Assembly: GCF_024022995.1 (NCBI RefSeq)
Contig: NZ_CP099582.1
Span: 434,001-498,000 of the forward strand
Length of the DNA stretch: 64,000 bases
DNA from: Thermococcus aggregans
GTDB taxonomy: Archaea; Methanobacteriota_B; Thermococci; Thermococcales; Thermococcaceae
Direction: 5' to 3'
Of this stretch, positions 24,505-35,759 are shown piece after piece. Within the stretch, counting starts at the first letter, position 1; every line of letters starts with the position of its first letter. The notes beneath the pieces were generated by a model, which was not told the origin of the DNA, made no database searches, and saw only the letters and a list, made by a program, of their open reading frames with translations. The translations under genes were made by a program, and so were the position numbers.

Positions 24505-24908
24505 TGCTCCCACCAATTTTAACGTTCTAATCAGAATTTAAGCGTTCCATCAATATAACCTTTTCTATTGTCTAAATATTGGAACAAATTGTTAATGGAC
24601 TAATGTACCGCGTTAAGGATTGCTAAATGGCTCCGGCTATTAAATGAGTTGCTATGCTTATTTGGGAGCGGTAGAGCATATTATGGAAACAGAGGATAAT
24701 CTCGAGTGCTATACCTAACAACCAAAAAGTTTTCAAGGGTTGCGAAATTTCGTTGTATTTGTTAAGGAATTCGGCGGAATTTCTCGAAAATAGCTCTCTT
24801 AGACCTGTGATGATCAAAATGCAGAATCTTATGCTTCTGGAAAATTTTATAAATGCAAAAATCTCACATCAGACAACAGACACGATCATTATTGTCGGAG
24901 GGAGAACT
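24505..24908. other. Intergenic region with divergent promoters; no gene seen
   Basis: About 400 bases. A box A of form TTTTATAAATGC at about 24845-24856 lies 55 bases before the acetyl-CoA synthetase start. An imperfect palindrome built on GGAATTCGGCGGAATTTC near 24766-24783 gives protein-like readings on both strands, but no ribosome site supports them. The remainder holds nothing I can name. Confidence 0.4.
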
Positions 24909-26294
24909 ATGAATTTGGACTTCTTATTCTATCCAAAAAGTGTTGCTGTCGTGGGAGCATCAAACAAAGAGGGAAAGATTGGAAATGCCATAATGAAAAA
25001 TCTAATGAACTTTGGTTTTAAAGGCAAGATTTACCCAGTAAACGTTAAAGAAAGCGAGGTTATGGGGCTTAAAGCGTATAAGAGCGTTTTAGAGATACCC
25101 GATGATGTAGATGTTGCTGTCATAGCTATCCCGGCAAAATTTGTGCCGCAGGTGGTTGAGGAGTGTGGTCAAAAGGGAGTAAAAGGTGCGGTAGTGATAA
25201 GCGCGGGCTTTAAAGAAGCTGGAAACGTGGAGCTTGAGGAAAAACTCGTCGAAGTGGCAAGAAAATGGAACATAAGGGTAGTGGGGCCCAACTGTTTGGG
25301 AATTACAAACATTGAAAACGGCTTTGACTGTACGTTCAATCCTCCAGAAAGGCAGGCAAGACCGGGATTTGGTGGAATAGCATTTATGAGCCAGAGTGGT
25401 GCTTTCGGTGCGGCAATCCTCGACTGGGCTGCAAAACACGAAGTGGGCATGAGTAAGTTCATTAGCCTCGGCAACATGGCAGACCTTGATGAAAGCGACT
25501 TCATGACTTATCTTGGCGAAGATCCAAAAACGAGTGTCATAACTGCTTACATTGAGGGCGTGAAGAACGGAAGGAAGTTCTTTAACACCGCTAAAAAGGT
25601 CACCCTCAAGAAGCCCGTTGTAATTCTTAAGAGCGGCAGAACAGAGGCCGGAGCAAAGGCTGCTGCTTCTCATACGGGTTCTTTGGCGGGCTCTTATGCT
25701 ATTTATAAAGCGGCTTTTGAGCAGTCTGGAGTTCTTGAAGCTAGAAGCATGAGGCAACTCTTCAACTACGCTAAGGCATTGGCAATGCAGAAACCAGCAA
25801 AAGGAGATAGAGTTGCAATAGTCACGAACGGTGGCGGTGCTGGAGTTATGATGAGTGATGGTTTGCTTGAGCGTGGCATGAAGCTTGCCGAGTTGAGCGA
25901 GACCACTAATGAGAAGTTCAGAAAGGCAATAGAGGAGGGCAAATTGCCGGAGCACATGAGCTACAAGAACCCGATAGACATAATCGGAGATGCTCCCTCA
26001 AGTCGTTACGAAATTGCAATGCGCTATGCCTTGGAGGATGAAAACGTTGATGTCCTTGTCGTCATAGCACTCTTCCAGAGTCCGGCTTTGGATGAGGGTA
26101 TTGTGGAGGCGGTTGGTAGAATGCAGGAGTATGGGAAGCCGATAGTTTTTGTTGCTCCTGGTGGTGAGTTTCCGGAGAAGATGGCGAGGAGGATAGAGAA
26201 AACTGGAGTGCCGGTTTTTGAAACCGTTGAAGACGGCGTTGATGCGGTATACGCCCTGGTGAAATACGGCCAGTATCTTGAGGATACCATGTAA
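24909..26294 (+). CDS. acdA: Acetate-CoA ligase (ADP-forming), alpha subunit
   Basis: 461 residues from ATG 24909 (GGAGGGA upstream; an in-frame upstream extension lacks coding character). The CoA-binding Rossmann domain is at the N-terminus (PKSVAVVGASNKEGKIGNAI), then the succinyl-CoA synthetase-like part with RVVGPNCLGITN, FMSQSGAFGAAILDW and the phosphohistidine loop AAASHTGSLAGSYA (His255). It converts acetyl-CoA, ADP and phosphate to acetate and ATP, the main substrate-level phosphorylation step of peptide and sugar fermentation in Thermococcales. The beta subunit (ATP-grasp) is not in this window. Paralogues for aryl- or branched-chain acyl-CoA exist, so the precise isoform is open. 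Confidence 0.92.
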   Translation: MNLDFLFYPKSVAVVGASNKEGKIGNAIMKNLMNFGFKGKIYPVNVKESEVMGLKAYKSVLEIPDDVDVAVIAIPAKFVPQVVEECGQKGVKGAVVISAGFKEAGNVELEEKLVEVARKWNIRVVGPNCLGITNIENGFDCTFNPPERQARPGFGGIAFMSQSGAFGAAILDWAAKHEVGMSKFISLGNMADLDESDFMTYLGEDPKTSVITAYIEGVKNGRKFFNTAKKVTLKKPVVILKSGRTEAGAKAAASHTGSLAGSYAIYKAAFEQSGVLEARSMRQLFNYAKALAMQKPAKGDRVAIVTNGGGAGVMMSDGLLERGMKLAELSETTNEKFRKAIEEGKLPEHMSYKNPIDIIGDAPSSRYEIAMRYALEDENVDVLVVIALFQSPALDEGIVEAVGRMQEYGKPIVFVAPGGEFPEKMARRIEKTGVPVFETVEDGVDAVYALVKYGQYLEDTM

Positions 26295-26339
26295 ACTTTT
26301 TAACATTTTTAGCCTTATATTATTCCTGAGGAGAGTTTC

Positions 26340-27416
26340 ATGGAAGGAGTACTCCTACAAATCAGAAAGCTGCTGGCTCATAAGCGAATAGAAGAAGCCT
26401 ATGCTCTTGCAGAGCAGATACCTGACTCCTACTGGAGAGGATATGCACTCAAATGGGTTGCTGAGAGCGTTGTTGTTAAGAATCCTAAAAGAGCCATAAA
26501 AATTGCAAAAAAGATAGAGATAGAGACGTTAAAAAGTGAAACTTTGTTGCTTCTTTCATATGAACTTGCGAAGTTAAGGAAGTTTAAAGAGGCAGTAGAG
26601 GCCGCGAAACTAATAAACAACAATTACCTTAGAAAAAAAGCGTTCAGGGGAATAAGTAACGCACTTGCGAGGGCAATAATAGAAAGTAGTGCAAAAGAAG
26701 TCAGATTAAGCGAGTTTAACCTTGGAGAAGAGGATATCCAGTATTTAATGCCTCTTCCAGGCAACATTAAGTATAAAGATGGGAAGTTTCTAACTGATGC
26801 GGAGATCCACAGGATAACGGGGAAAGCAAAAATCCAGGTTCTCACTTCTGAAAACCCTACAAAACGCAGGAGAGTTGTGGTTGGGGAAAAGGAAGATAAA
26901 GAAGATCAAGATTTAAAAGGCGTTTCCACTTGCATTGAGAGGCTAATTCTCACCAACCAACTTCAAGAAGCAGAAAAACTTGCTAAAGGAGTTGACGATC
27001 CCTGTGCTTCCTACCTTTTAGAGGAAATTGGTATAACATACATTAACCAAGGGAATATCGAGAAAGCAGAAGAAATCTTGGAGAAGTTGGGACGTGCAGA
27101 CTATTTGGCAAGTGAGCTTGTAAAATTCTATTTAAAGAGGAACGAAGTTGAAAAAGCAAAGAAATATGCTCTTAGAATCTTTAATCCGGCACTTAAATTA
27201 AGCGCTGCCTATTCAATTCTGCTAATTGGTGGAATTGATGAAAAGTTCCTAAGTGAGCTGTTTAAGGATACAAGTCCTTACAAGCTCGGAAGACTTCTGA
27301 AATTTTTAGCCTTTGAGCTCCTTGAAGAGGCAAAGGAAAGAAATTCAAGCGACTTGCTGAGACTTTCCAAAAATATCTTTCTACTCGGAAAGAGGGAGCA
27401 TCAGAAGATTCATTAG
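26340..27416 (+). CDS. Alpha-solenoid (TPR-like) protein
   Basis: 358 residues. The N-terminal helical repeats (EEAYALAEQIPDSYWRGYAL, then RKFKEAVEAAKLINNNYLRK) and the C-terminal ones (LQEAEKLAKGVDDPCASYLL, then IEKAEEILEKLGRADYLASE) flank a non-repeat, charged, likely disordered middle (about 118-195). The repeat wording closely resembles the 156-residue protein at 3388-3858, so they are probably paralogues. GGAGAGTTTC precedes the ATG. It lies 45 bases after the acetyl-CoA synthetase gene and may be co-transcribed. Function unknown. Confidence 0.65.
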   Translation: MEGVLLQIRKLLAHKRIEEAYALAEQIPDSYWRGYALKWVAESVVVKNPKRAIKIAKKIEIETLKSETLLLLSYELAKLRKFKEAVEAAKLINNNYLRKKAFRGISNALARAIIESSAKEVRLSEFNLGEEDIQYLMPLPGNIKYKDGKFLTDAEIHRITGKAKIQVLTSENPTKRRRVVVGEKEDKEDQDLKGVSTCIERLILTNQLQEAEKLAKGVDDPCASYLLEEIGITYINQGNIEKAEEILEKLGRADYLASELVKFYLKRNEVEKAKKYALRIFNPALKLSAAYSILLIGGIDEKFLSELFKDTSPYKLGRLLKFLAFELLEEAKERNSSDLLRLSKNIFLLGKREHQKIH

Positions 27417-27532
27417 GGAAAACTTTATATTTTTATTTTCCAGTTTTAGATCATGCACGGTGATTGCTTTTGGCTTTGGTGACGCTATTACCAATCCTTT
27501 TTTGGTTAGTTTAATCTATGGAGGTGTTCTGA

Positions 27533-28684
27533 ATGGAATTTGAGGTAACTCCATGGGAAGTTAAGGGTGTAGTTGACTATGACAAGCTTATCAAGGAATT
27601 TGGAACAGCACCGCTTACTGAGGAACTGTTGGAAAAGACCAAAGAGCTTACCAAAAGTGAACTCCCGTTGTATTTTAGGAGGAAGTTCTTCTTCTCTCAC
27701 AGGGACTACGATTTGGTTCTCAAAGACTACGAAGAAGGCAGGGGCTTTTTCCTCTATACTGGGAGAGGTCCAAGCGGGCCGATGCACATAGGTCACATCG
27801 TTCCTTTTTTCGCAACGAAATGGCTCCAGGAAAAGTTTGGAGTTAACCTCTACATTCAAATAACTGACGATGAGAAGTTCCTTTTCAAGCCCAACCTAAC
27901 ATTTGAGGACACTAAGAGATGGGCGTATGAAAACATTCTTGACATCATAGCGGTCGGCTTTGATCCCGATAAAACGTTCATCTTCCAGGACAGCGAGTTC
28001 ACAAAGATATACGAAATGGCAATACCAATAGCAAAGAAGGTAACTTACTCCATGGCGAGAGCTGTTTTCGGGTTCAACGAGCAGAGTAAAATAGGGATGA
28101 TATTCTACCCGGCGATTCAAGCAGCTCCTACTTTCTTTGAGAAGAGGCGCTCTCTCATCCCTGCGGCAATAGACCAAGACCCATACTGGAGAATACAGAG
28201 AGATTTTGCCGAGAGTTTGGGTTACTACAAAGCAGCAGCACTTCACTCAAAATTCGTTCCCGGATTGATAAGTCTTGGTGGCAAAATGAGTGCCTCAAAA
28301 CCAGAAACGGCCATTTACCTAACCGATGACCCAGAGGAAGCCGGCAGGAAAATATGGAAATATGCTTTAACTGGGGGAAGAGCAACTGCAAAAGAGCAGC
28401 GTGAGAAAGGAGGGCAGCCAGAGAAGTGTGTGGTCTTCAAGTGGCTTGAGATATTCTTTGAGGAAGACGATAAAGCCCTGCTTGAGAGGTACCATGCATG
28501 CAAGAACGGAGAGCTCTTGTGCGGTGAGTGCAAGCGCTACCTCATAGGAAAGGTTCAGAACTTCTTGAAAGAGCATCAGAAGAAGAGAGAAGAAGCTAAA
28601 AAGCTCGTTGAGAAGTTCAAGTACACAGGAAAGCTGGCAAGAGAGCAGTGGGACAAAGCAATTCCTGAGCCTCTGAGAGGCTGA
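27533..28684 (+). CDS. trpS: Tryptophanyl-tRNA synthetase
   Basis: 383 residues, class I synthetase of the archaeal/eukaryotic TrpRS type. The HIGH motif is in TGRGPSGPMHIGHIVPFF and KMSKS appears as GGKMSASKPETAIYL. The Trp-pocket region includes YIQITDDEKFLF, and FNEQSKIGMIFYPAIQAAP is family-typical. The C-terminal segment contains HACKNGELLCGECK, with Cys residues that may bind metal. GGAGGTGTTCTGA precedes the ATG. The gene is alone in its transcription unit. Confidence 0.96.
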   Translation: MEFEVTPWEVKGVVDYDKLIKEFGTAPLTEELLEKTKELTKSELPLYFRRKFFFSHRDYDLVLKDYEEGRGFFLYTGRGPSGPMHIGHIVPFFATKWLQEKFGVNLYIQITDDEKFLFKPNLTFEDTKRWAYENILDIIAVGFDPDKTFIFQDSEFTKIYEMAIPIAKKVTYSMARAVFGFNEQSKIGMIFYPAIQAAPTFFEKRRSLIPAAIDQDPYWRIQRDFAESLGYYKAAALHSKFVPGLISLGGKMSASKPETAIYLTDDPEEAGRKIWKYALTGGRATAKEQREKGGQPEKCVVFKWLEIFFEEDDKALLERYHACKNGELLCGECKRYLIGKVQNFLKEHQKKREEAKKLVEKFKYTGKLAREQWDKAIPEPLRG

Positions 28685-28822
28685 ACAAGCTTGACCATGT
28701 GATATTCTTTCATTTCTCCGTTTTGTCTTTTCCCAACTCTTTAAGTCCTTTGCCGTTTCCTCAACGATACCAGTTGGGAAAAGTACTTAACCCGCTCTCG
28801 CCAATAGTGATTGGGTGAAAAC

Positions 28823-29029
28823 ATGAGTCCGATATGGGGAATTATCATGGCCGCAGTGGGCCTTTTCATGCTGGCCTCTGGTACATCCAAGAGCAACTTC
28901 ATCGTTTACAGGCTCCTGGTCGCGCGCTCCAGAATGCTCTGGGGCAAGGACGTCCACAGGTTCTATCAGGTTGTCGGAGCCGTTATAACCGTCCTCGGGA
29001 TTTTAGCGGCCCTTGGCGTCATTTGGTGA
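28823..29029 (+). CDS. Small membrane protein, GC-rich, unknown function
   Basis: 68 residues with two hydrophobic segments (about 2-22 and 45-66) around a basic loop (VYRLLVARSRMLWGKDVHRF). The start ATG follows GGGTGA. Base composition is clearly higher in G+C than in neighbouring genes, and codons end mostly in G or C. Together with the HXXEE gene 90 bases downstream it looks like DNA from a GC-rich Thermococcus. No family recognised. Confidence 0.6.
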   Translation: MSPIWGIIMAAVGLFMLASGTSKSNFIVYRLLVARSRMLWGKDVHRFYQVVGAVITVLGILAALGVIW

Positions 29030-29120
29030 CGGGGAGTTCTCTTAGATAACTCTGTCCGGCTCCGAGATGGCACCGTTAAGAATATATCCCACAGAAACGT
29101 TATCCTAACAGGTGGTTGTC

Positions 29121-29732
29121 ATGGAGTCCACGAAAAAACGTTCGATAATGGCGTGGCTTGAAGAGTACTGGCCGGTCTCGACGCCCTTTCTCGCAGTGTA
29201 CATAACGGTTGTGCTGATTCTCTTCGTCCTCAAGGAGAACTTCGCCCTCTTCCTCATCTGGCTGCAGACGCCGGTCTACTGGGTGCACCAGTTCGAGGAG
29301 TACATCTGCCCCGGTGGCTTCGTGGAGTTCTTTAACAGAAAAGTCCTGGGTTCAAAGCGGGACGACTGGCCGCTCACAAAAACACACTCCCTCTGGATCA
29401 ACGTTCCTATAATCTTCGTCGCGTTCCCACTCTCGGCCGTCCTCGCGGGGCTGGTTGATATCTCAATCGGGTTATGGACGGCCTATTTCTCGATCCTAAA
29501 TGCCCTCTCGCACGTGGGCATGTTCTTTAAGCACGGCTACAACCCCGGCTTCGTGGCGAGCGCGTTGCTCAACATACCCATCGGCGCTTACACGGTTTAC
29601 TACTTCGCCACCAGTCACCCGCTGTCGCCGGGTGCACATGTTGTCGGCTTCCTAGTCGCTTTGGCAGTCCAGGGGGCACTGATGGTCTGGGGGCTGAAGT
29701 TCATGAAGGCAAAGGTAACACCAGGGGAGTAA
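29121..29732 (+). CDS. HXXEE-domain membrane protein, GC-rich
   Basis: 203 residues with five or six hydrophobic segments. The name-giving motif is VYWVHQFEEYICPGGF (H-x-x-E-E, about residues 52-67), and NALSHVGMFFKHGYNPGFVAS is a second conserved part with two His. HXXEE proteins are membrane proteins of unknown activity, thought to bind metal through these His and Glu residues. GGTGG precedes the ATG. A sample line of this gene is about 58% G+C against low-to-mid forties around it, which supports acquisition together with the preceding small gene. Confidence 0.8.
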   Translation: MESTKKRSIMAWLEEYWPVSTPFLAVYITVVLILFVLKENFALFLIWLQTPVYWVHQFEEYICPGGFVEFFNRKVLGSKRDDWPLTKTHSLWINVPIIFVAFPLSAVLAGLVDISIGLWTAYFSILNALSHVGMFFKHGYNPGFVASALLNIPIGAYTVYYFATSHPLSPGAHVVGFLVALAVQGALMVWGLKFMKAKVTPGE

Positions 29733-29800
29733 AAAGGAAATTCCGGAGCCTCTGAAGAGGTAATCCCTTTAATTTTTGAATTTTCGGAGAAGAAAGCACG

Positions 29801-29989
29801 TCAGAAGTAATTGCTCAGTACAAAGATCACAAAGCCTATAACAATCGCTCCAAGGAGTATTGCTATTACAGTCTCGAGTTTTGAGTACTCTCTAACTTCT
29901 CTGCTCTGGCTGAGAAATTCTTTTTGTTTTACTTTTGCCATAGTTTCAGAATCTTTAATAGTTTTCTGATCAGGAAAAGGACCGCGCAT
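29801..29989 (-). CDS. Small tail-anchored membrane protein, unknown function
   Basis: 62 residues from ATG 29989, chosen because AGGTGA lies five bases upstream. A charged N-terminal 35 residues (KVKQKEFLSQSREVREYSK) is followed by one C-terminal membrane span (LETVIAILLGAIVIGFVIFVL). Size and shape recall Sec61-gamma or Sec-beta-type subunits, but the sequence does not match either well. No operon partners. Confidence 0.5.
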   Translation of the reverse strand: MRGPFPDQKTIKDSETMAKVKQKEFLSQSREVREYSKLETVIAILLGAIVIGFVIFVLSNYF

Positions 29990-30170
29990 TGAACTCACCT
30001 ATCCTTTTTATTTTCGATCTGAAAGTTTTTAAGCGTTTAGTTTGTTCAACGTTTAACAATGGGAACATTAATCAGAAGGGAGAAAGTTCACGTTACTTTC
30101 TAAAAATGTAGGATGAAAGGGCATTGAGCAGATTTATAAGTGCTGGGGTTCAATACACAATGGTGATCCT

Positions 30171-30848
30171 ATGATTCGCTTACCTTTTAGAGATGGCTTT
30201 TATGAGGTTAGTCCGAGCAAAATAATCTGTCTCGGAAGAAACTATGCTGAGCATGCTAAGGAGCTTGGCCACGAGATCCCTAAAGAGCCTGTAATTTTCC
30301 TTAAACCTCCTTCAGCTTTAATAGGCCCAGATCAGGCTATAATCTTACCAAGAAAAAGCAATCACGTTGATCATGAAGTGGAGCTTGCGGTCATCATAGG
30401 GAAGGGCGGTAAGAACATTCCAAGGGCGAAGGCCATGGATCATGTGCTTGGCTATACTATTCTTATGGACATAACCGCTCGAGATATTCAGTGGGAGGCA
30501 AAGAAAAAAGGCCTTCCATGGACTGTCGCCAAGGGTTTTGACACCTTTGCACCCATAGGGCCAAGAATAGTGGACAAGAGGGAAATAAATGTGGATGACC
30601 TCGAAATTGGCTTAAAGGTTAATGGGGAAGTAAGACAGCTTTCAAGGACGAGCAAGATGATTTTCAAAATCGATGAGATCATAGAGTACGTCTCAAGCAT
30701 AATGACCCTAGAAAAAGGAGACATAATTGCGACTGGAACCCCCGAAGGGGTTGGCCCCTTAAGGCACGGCGATGTTGTTGAGGCTTGGATAGAGGGAATT
30801 GGGGTTTTGAAAGAGCAAGTGCTTGCCGAGCGCTCGATCCTCTGCTGA
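30171..30848 (+). CDS. Fumarylacetoacetate hydrolase (FAH) family protein
   Basis: 225 residues. Motifs of the FAH fold are KIICLGRNYAEHAKELG, PVIFLKPPSALIGP, the metal-binding VDHEVELAVIIGKGG (two acids), GYTILMDITARDIQ, and IIATGTPEGVGPLRHGDVVE. Members hydrolyse, decarboxylate or isomerise beta-keto acids (oxaloacetate decarboxylase or homoprotocatechuate enzymes, for example) with Mg2+. The specific substrate cannot be told, and the gene stands alone. GGTGATCCT precedes the ATG. Confidence 0.88.
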   Translation: MIRLPFRDGFYEVSPSKIICLGRNYAEHAKELGHEIPKEPVIFLKPPSALIGPDQAIILPRKSNHVDHEVELAVIIGKGGKNIPRAKAMDHVLGYTILMDITARDIQWEAKKKGLPWTVAKGFDTFAPIGPRIVDKREINVDDLEIGLKVNGEVRQLSRTSKMIFKIDEIIEYVSSIMTLEKGDIIATGTPEGVGPLRHGDVVEAWIEGIGVLKEQVLAERSILC

Positions 30849-30854
30849 CCTTTT

Positions 30855-33037
<2,183 letters not shown>

Positions 33038-33453
33038 CTCTTACCACCGTTATCTCAAATATTACTGTTCCTCCGTCTGTATATGGGGGGCCGGGATCTA
33101 AGCATTGAACATAAGCCCTTTCTTCTTTACCCAATCCTATCTCTGAAGGTTTAACTCCTTTTCGGAGTGCCACTATGTATGGGAGGAACGATGCAAACGC
33201 GTGGGTGCAGATTGCATCTGTTTCCTCTAAATTGACTTTTGGCCCTTCTATAACTATCTTGTCTCCCACTCTAAATACTGGGCACTTTCCTTTAATTTTC
33301 ACGGCTCTTATTATTAATATTTCCAATTTTCACCACCAAAAGGTAAATAAGGAATAAAGGCTAAAATATTTACTAGAACTCTTAGTTCGATGAAGGATAA
33401 AGTTAAATAATTATCTAATGCCGTGAGTTAAATGTTATCTGGTGGTGCTGACC

Positions 33454-34854
33454 GTGGCGGAAGATATTGAAGAAAAAATACGGCGCTTGAGGGAGTTGGG
33501 TAGGGTTTCTGTTGAAGAAAAAGAAGAGAAAGCCCCTGGCCCAGGGGTTCCGGGACCTTCCTCTCCCAGAAAGCCTTCTAGATTGGGAAAGCTTAGGGAA
33601 AGGGAGAGACGTAAGAGAATTATCATAGGTGCTTCGATTATAGCTGTTGTTCTCATCGCTGTTATTATAGGAGTATACACAACTTATCAAAATCGTGCTG
33701 CGAAACAGCTTCAAGAAGCCAAACTTGCAAAGGTTAAAGAAGTTAACAAGTATTTCACTGGTGAGCTTGAGAATGATCCCATGAAAGCCCAATTAATAAA
33801 TCAGATTAACCAGGCAAAAAGCATAGAAGAGCTTGAAAAAATAGATGTTAAGGCAATAGCAGAGCAAAGAAAAGCCCAATTGGAACAAGAACGTCTTCAG
33901 AGGGAATTCCAACAGGCAAAGGAAACGAAATTGTTGGAGATAGAGCAATCTTTTGGGTTGCTCCTTTCTCAGCCTCTCCCCGCGGACATAAAAAGTGAGG
34001 CCGTTCAGATTTTGAACCAATTAAAAGAGAAAGTAAACTCCGCAAAGACGAAAGATGAAGTAGCTTTAATTGACCCCAATCCGTACCTTCTTGAGCTTTG
34101 GAGAAAATACTACTACTACCTCATAGATAACATACCAACGCAAAAGGTAATCCTCAAGAAAGGTACAGAAAAGAGTATATACACAAAGGCAGAAGCAAAG
34201 TATGTGCTTAGCAAAATTACAGACTTCACTGAACTTCTCCAGTACACAATAGAAAAAGCTGAAATGGTTCAAGTTGCATTAATTTTGCCAAGAGAGCAAG
34301 TTAATGGTGCTTTCCTCTCGTCAGGAGACAAGATAAAGATATTTGCTCAAATAAATTCAACGACAATTCAAAAGATAGCAGATGAAGGGTATGTGAACAT
34401 GGTTCTTTTCCTATCAGACTCTGGTGTAATTTCAGTGTCAGAGTCCCAGCAGGAAACCAAAAAGATTGAGACTTCTTCAGAAACTTCTTATTCCGATCAA
34501 CACTCTGAAGCCTATGCTCCTGGAGACCAGCCAATTTCTTATCAACAAAGTGTAGACGAAAGCCACTCCACAAGCCAATCAAGCTCGCAGACAATAAGCG
34601 CCTCCTATACTTACAATGTGGCATTAAACGAGATATTAAAGGCCATCGCAGCTAACAAGATTGCTGCAGCTGATGAAGTTAAGGAACAGCTTGCAAGGTA
34701 TAAGTGGAAATTGTTCGACCTTGAGCAGAATATGGGATTATTGGCCACAGAGCCTAGTGCCAAGGTCTTAGTCATAGTCGAAGTCCCGGCGGAATTCGTT
34801 GAGGATATCTTGAAATACAAAGATGCCCTCTACATAACAAAGATTGTTGGGTGA
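33454..34854 (+). CDS. DUF515 family membrane-anchored protein of the pilus-like operon
   Basis: 466 residues from GTG 33454 (GGTGGT upstream). The cytoplasmic N-terminus (1-54) is charged and Pro-rich; one membrane span follows (about 56-76). Next comes an external coiled-coil-rich part (about 80-200) and then beta/alpha sequence with a Ser/Gln-rich low-complexity insert near 330-385. This fits archaeal DUF515, found beside type IV pilus-like ATPases. It opens a five-gene operon with KlbA/TadA and two TadC-like genes. A role as an assembly scaffold is inferred from context. Confidence 0.7.
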   Translation: MAEDIEEKIRRLRELGRVSVEEKEEKAPGPGVPGPSSPRKPSRLGKLRERERRKRIIIGASIIAVVLIAVIIGVYTTYQNRAAKQLQEAKLAKVKEVNKYFTGELENDPMKAQLINQINQAKSIEELEKIDVKAIAEQRKAQLEQERLQREFQQAKETKLLEIEQSFGLLLSQPLPADIKSEAVQILNQLKEKVNSAKTKDEVALIDPNPYLLELWRKYYYYLIDNIPTQKVILKKGTEKSIYTKAEAKYVLSKITDFTELLQYTIEKAEMVQVALILPREQVNGAFLSSGDKIKIFAQINSTTIQKIADEGYVNMVLFLSDSGVISVSESQQETKKIETSSETSYSDQHSEAYAPGDQPISYQQSVDESHSTSQSSSQTISASYTYNVALNEILKAIAANKIAAADEVKEQLARYKWKLFDLEQNMGLLATEPSAKVLVIVEVPAEFVEDILKYKDALYITKIVG

Positions 34855-34859
34855 GTGGA

Positions 34860-35759
34860 ATGCTGAAAAGGACACTTCCACTCCTTTTTCTTGTTTTGTT
34901 AGTTTCAGGTTTTGTTAATGCACAAGAAAGTATTAGTGCATCCGCCACGGTCGATTTAAATGTTACCTTAGTGAATGCTGGTCCGTTTTACAAGTTCGTT
35001 TTAATAAACCCTAATTATGAATACACCTTGCTTAGAGAAGATAGTGAGATTAAAACTGTGAACAACCCTGGATTTTGGATTGCCCCGTATGAGACGCTCC
35101 AGGTAAATGTGAAGATTAATGAAACGTTATCAACAGGCACTATTAGTGGAGTAGAAGGTTCAAATCCGTTTTACAACCCTGTTTATCCTCAGCTGATTCT
35201 CTATCCGCAGAAGTATTATGCGGTTGACACGTTCTTTATTTCAGATGGCTACGTAAAAGTGGTTAAATACAGCGGAACAGTTAAAGTTACGATAAATAAC
35301 CCATCTCCTGAAACTTCAAAATACATCGCTATAGGGCTACCAATACTCTTTGAAGGGGCTGAAGTAAGTGGTTTTACTCCAGAATACACCATGAAATATA
35401 GCGAATACGTTGGTACAATTCTTTCTCAATATGCTCAATACGTTAAGGAGTATACACCAAAGTACTTGGACAGAAGTTCTGAAAGTAGTACAAACACTCT
35501 CTCAGAGCTTTCTTCTAGAATAATTGTTTCCTCTGGGACTGATTTACTCTCAAGGAGCAAAGAAGGGCCGGAATTATTGGGTAGGGTATATAAAAAGCCC
35601 GAATTAAAATTTGATTATCCTGTTTGGATAGTGTTTTTAGGTGATAACCTTGAAATTACATATGATGTTAAGTGGGAAAACCTCATGAGGGTGAGCGAAT
35701 TTGGAGGAGAAAAAGAAAAAACGTTTAGGTTTATCATGGATAGAAGAGATATTAAGTGA
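34860..35759 (+). CDS. Secreted or membrane-associated protein of the pilus-like operon
   Basis: 299 residues. The signal peptide [22 protein letters not shown] is followed by a beta-rich mature part ([13 protein letters not shown] and so on) without a C-terminal anchor. No family recognised. GGTGA precedes the ATG. It starts five bases after the DUF515 gene ends and overlaps the start of the secretion ATPase by 59 bases. It is probably an extracytoplasmic component of the same pilus-like machine. Confidence 0.6.
   Translation: MLKRTLPLLFLVLLVSGFVNAQESISASATVDLNVTLVNAGPFYKFVLINPNYEYTLLREDSEIKTVNNPGFWIAPYETLQVNVKINETLSTGTISGVEGSNPFYNPVYPQLILYPQKYYAVDTFFISDGYVKVVKYSGTVKVTINNPSPETSKYIAIGLPILFEGAEVSGFTPEYTMKYSEYVGTILSQYAQYVKEYTPKYLDRSSESSTNTLSELSSRIIVSSGTDLLSRSKEGPELLGRVYKKPELKFDYPVWIVFLGDNLEITYDVKWENLMRVSEFGGEKEKTFRFIMDRRDIK

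Noticed and set aside
24623-24817. 64-codon minus-strand frame in the intergenic region
   Set aside because: Its protein-like RNSAEFL segment also appears on the other strand because the DNA is palindromic there; no start signal.
25089-25955. 288-codon minus-strand frame in the acetyl-CoA synthetase gene
   Set aside because: Shadow of a strongly conserved enzyme; Cys/Ser/His-rich composition and no ribosome site.
29801-29989. Sec61-gamma/SecE gene
   Set aside because: Size and tail anchor fit, but conserved SecE residues are not visible, so it is left as unknown.
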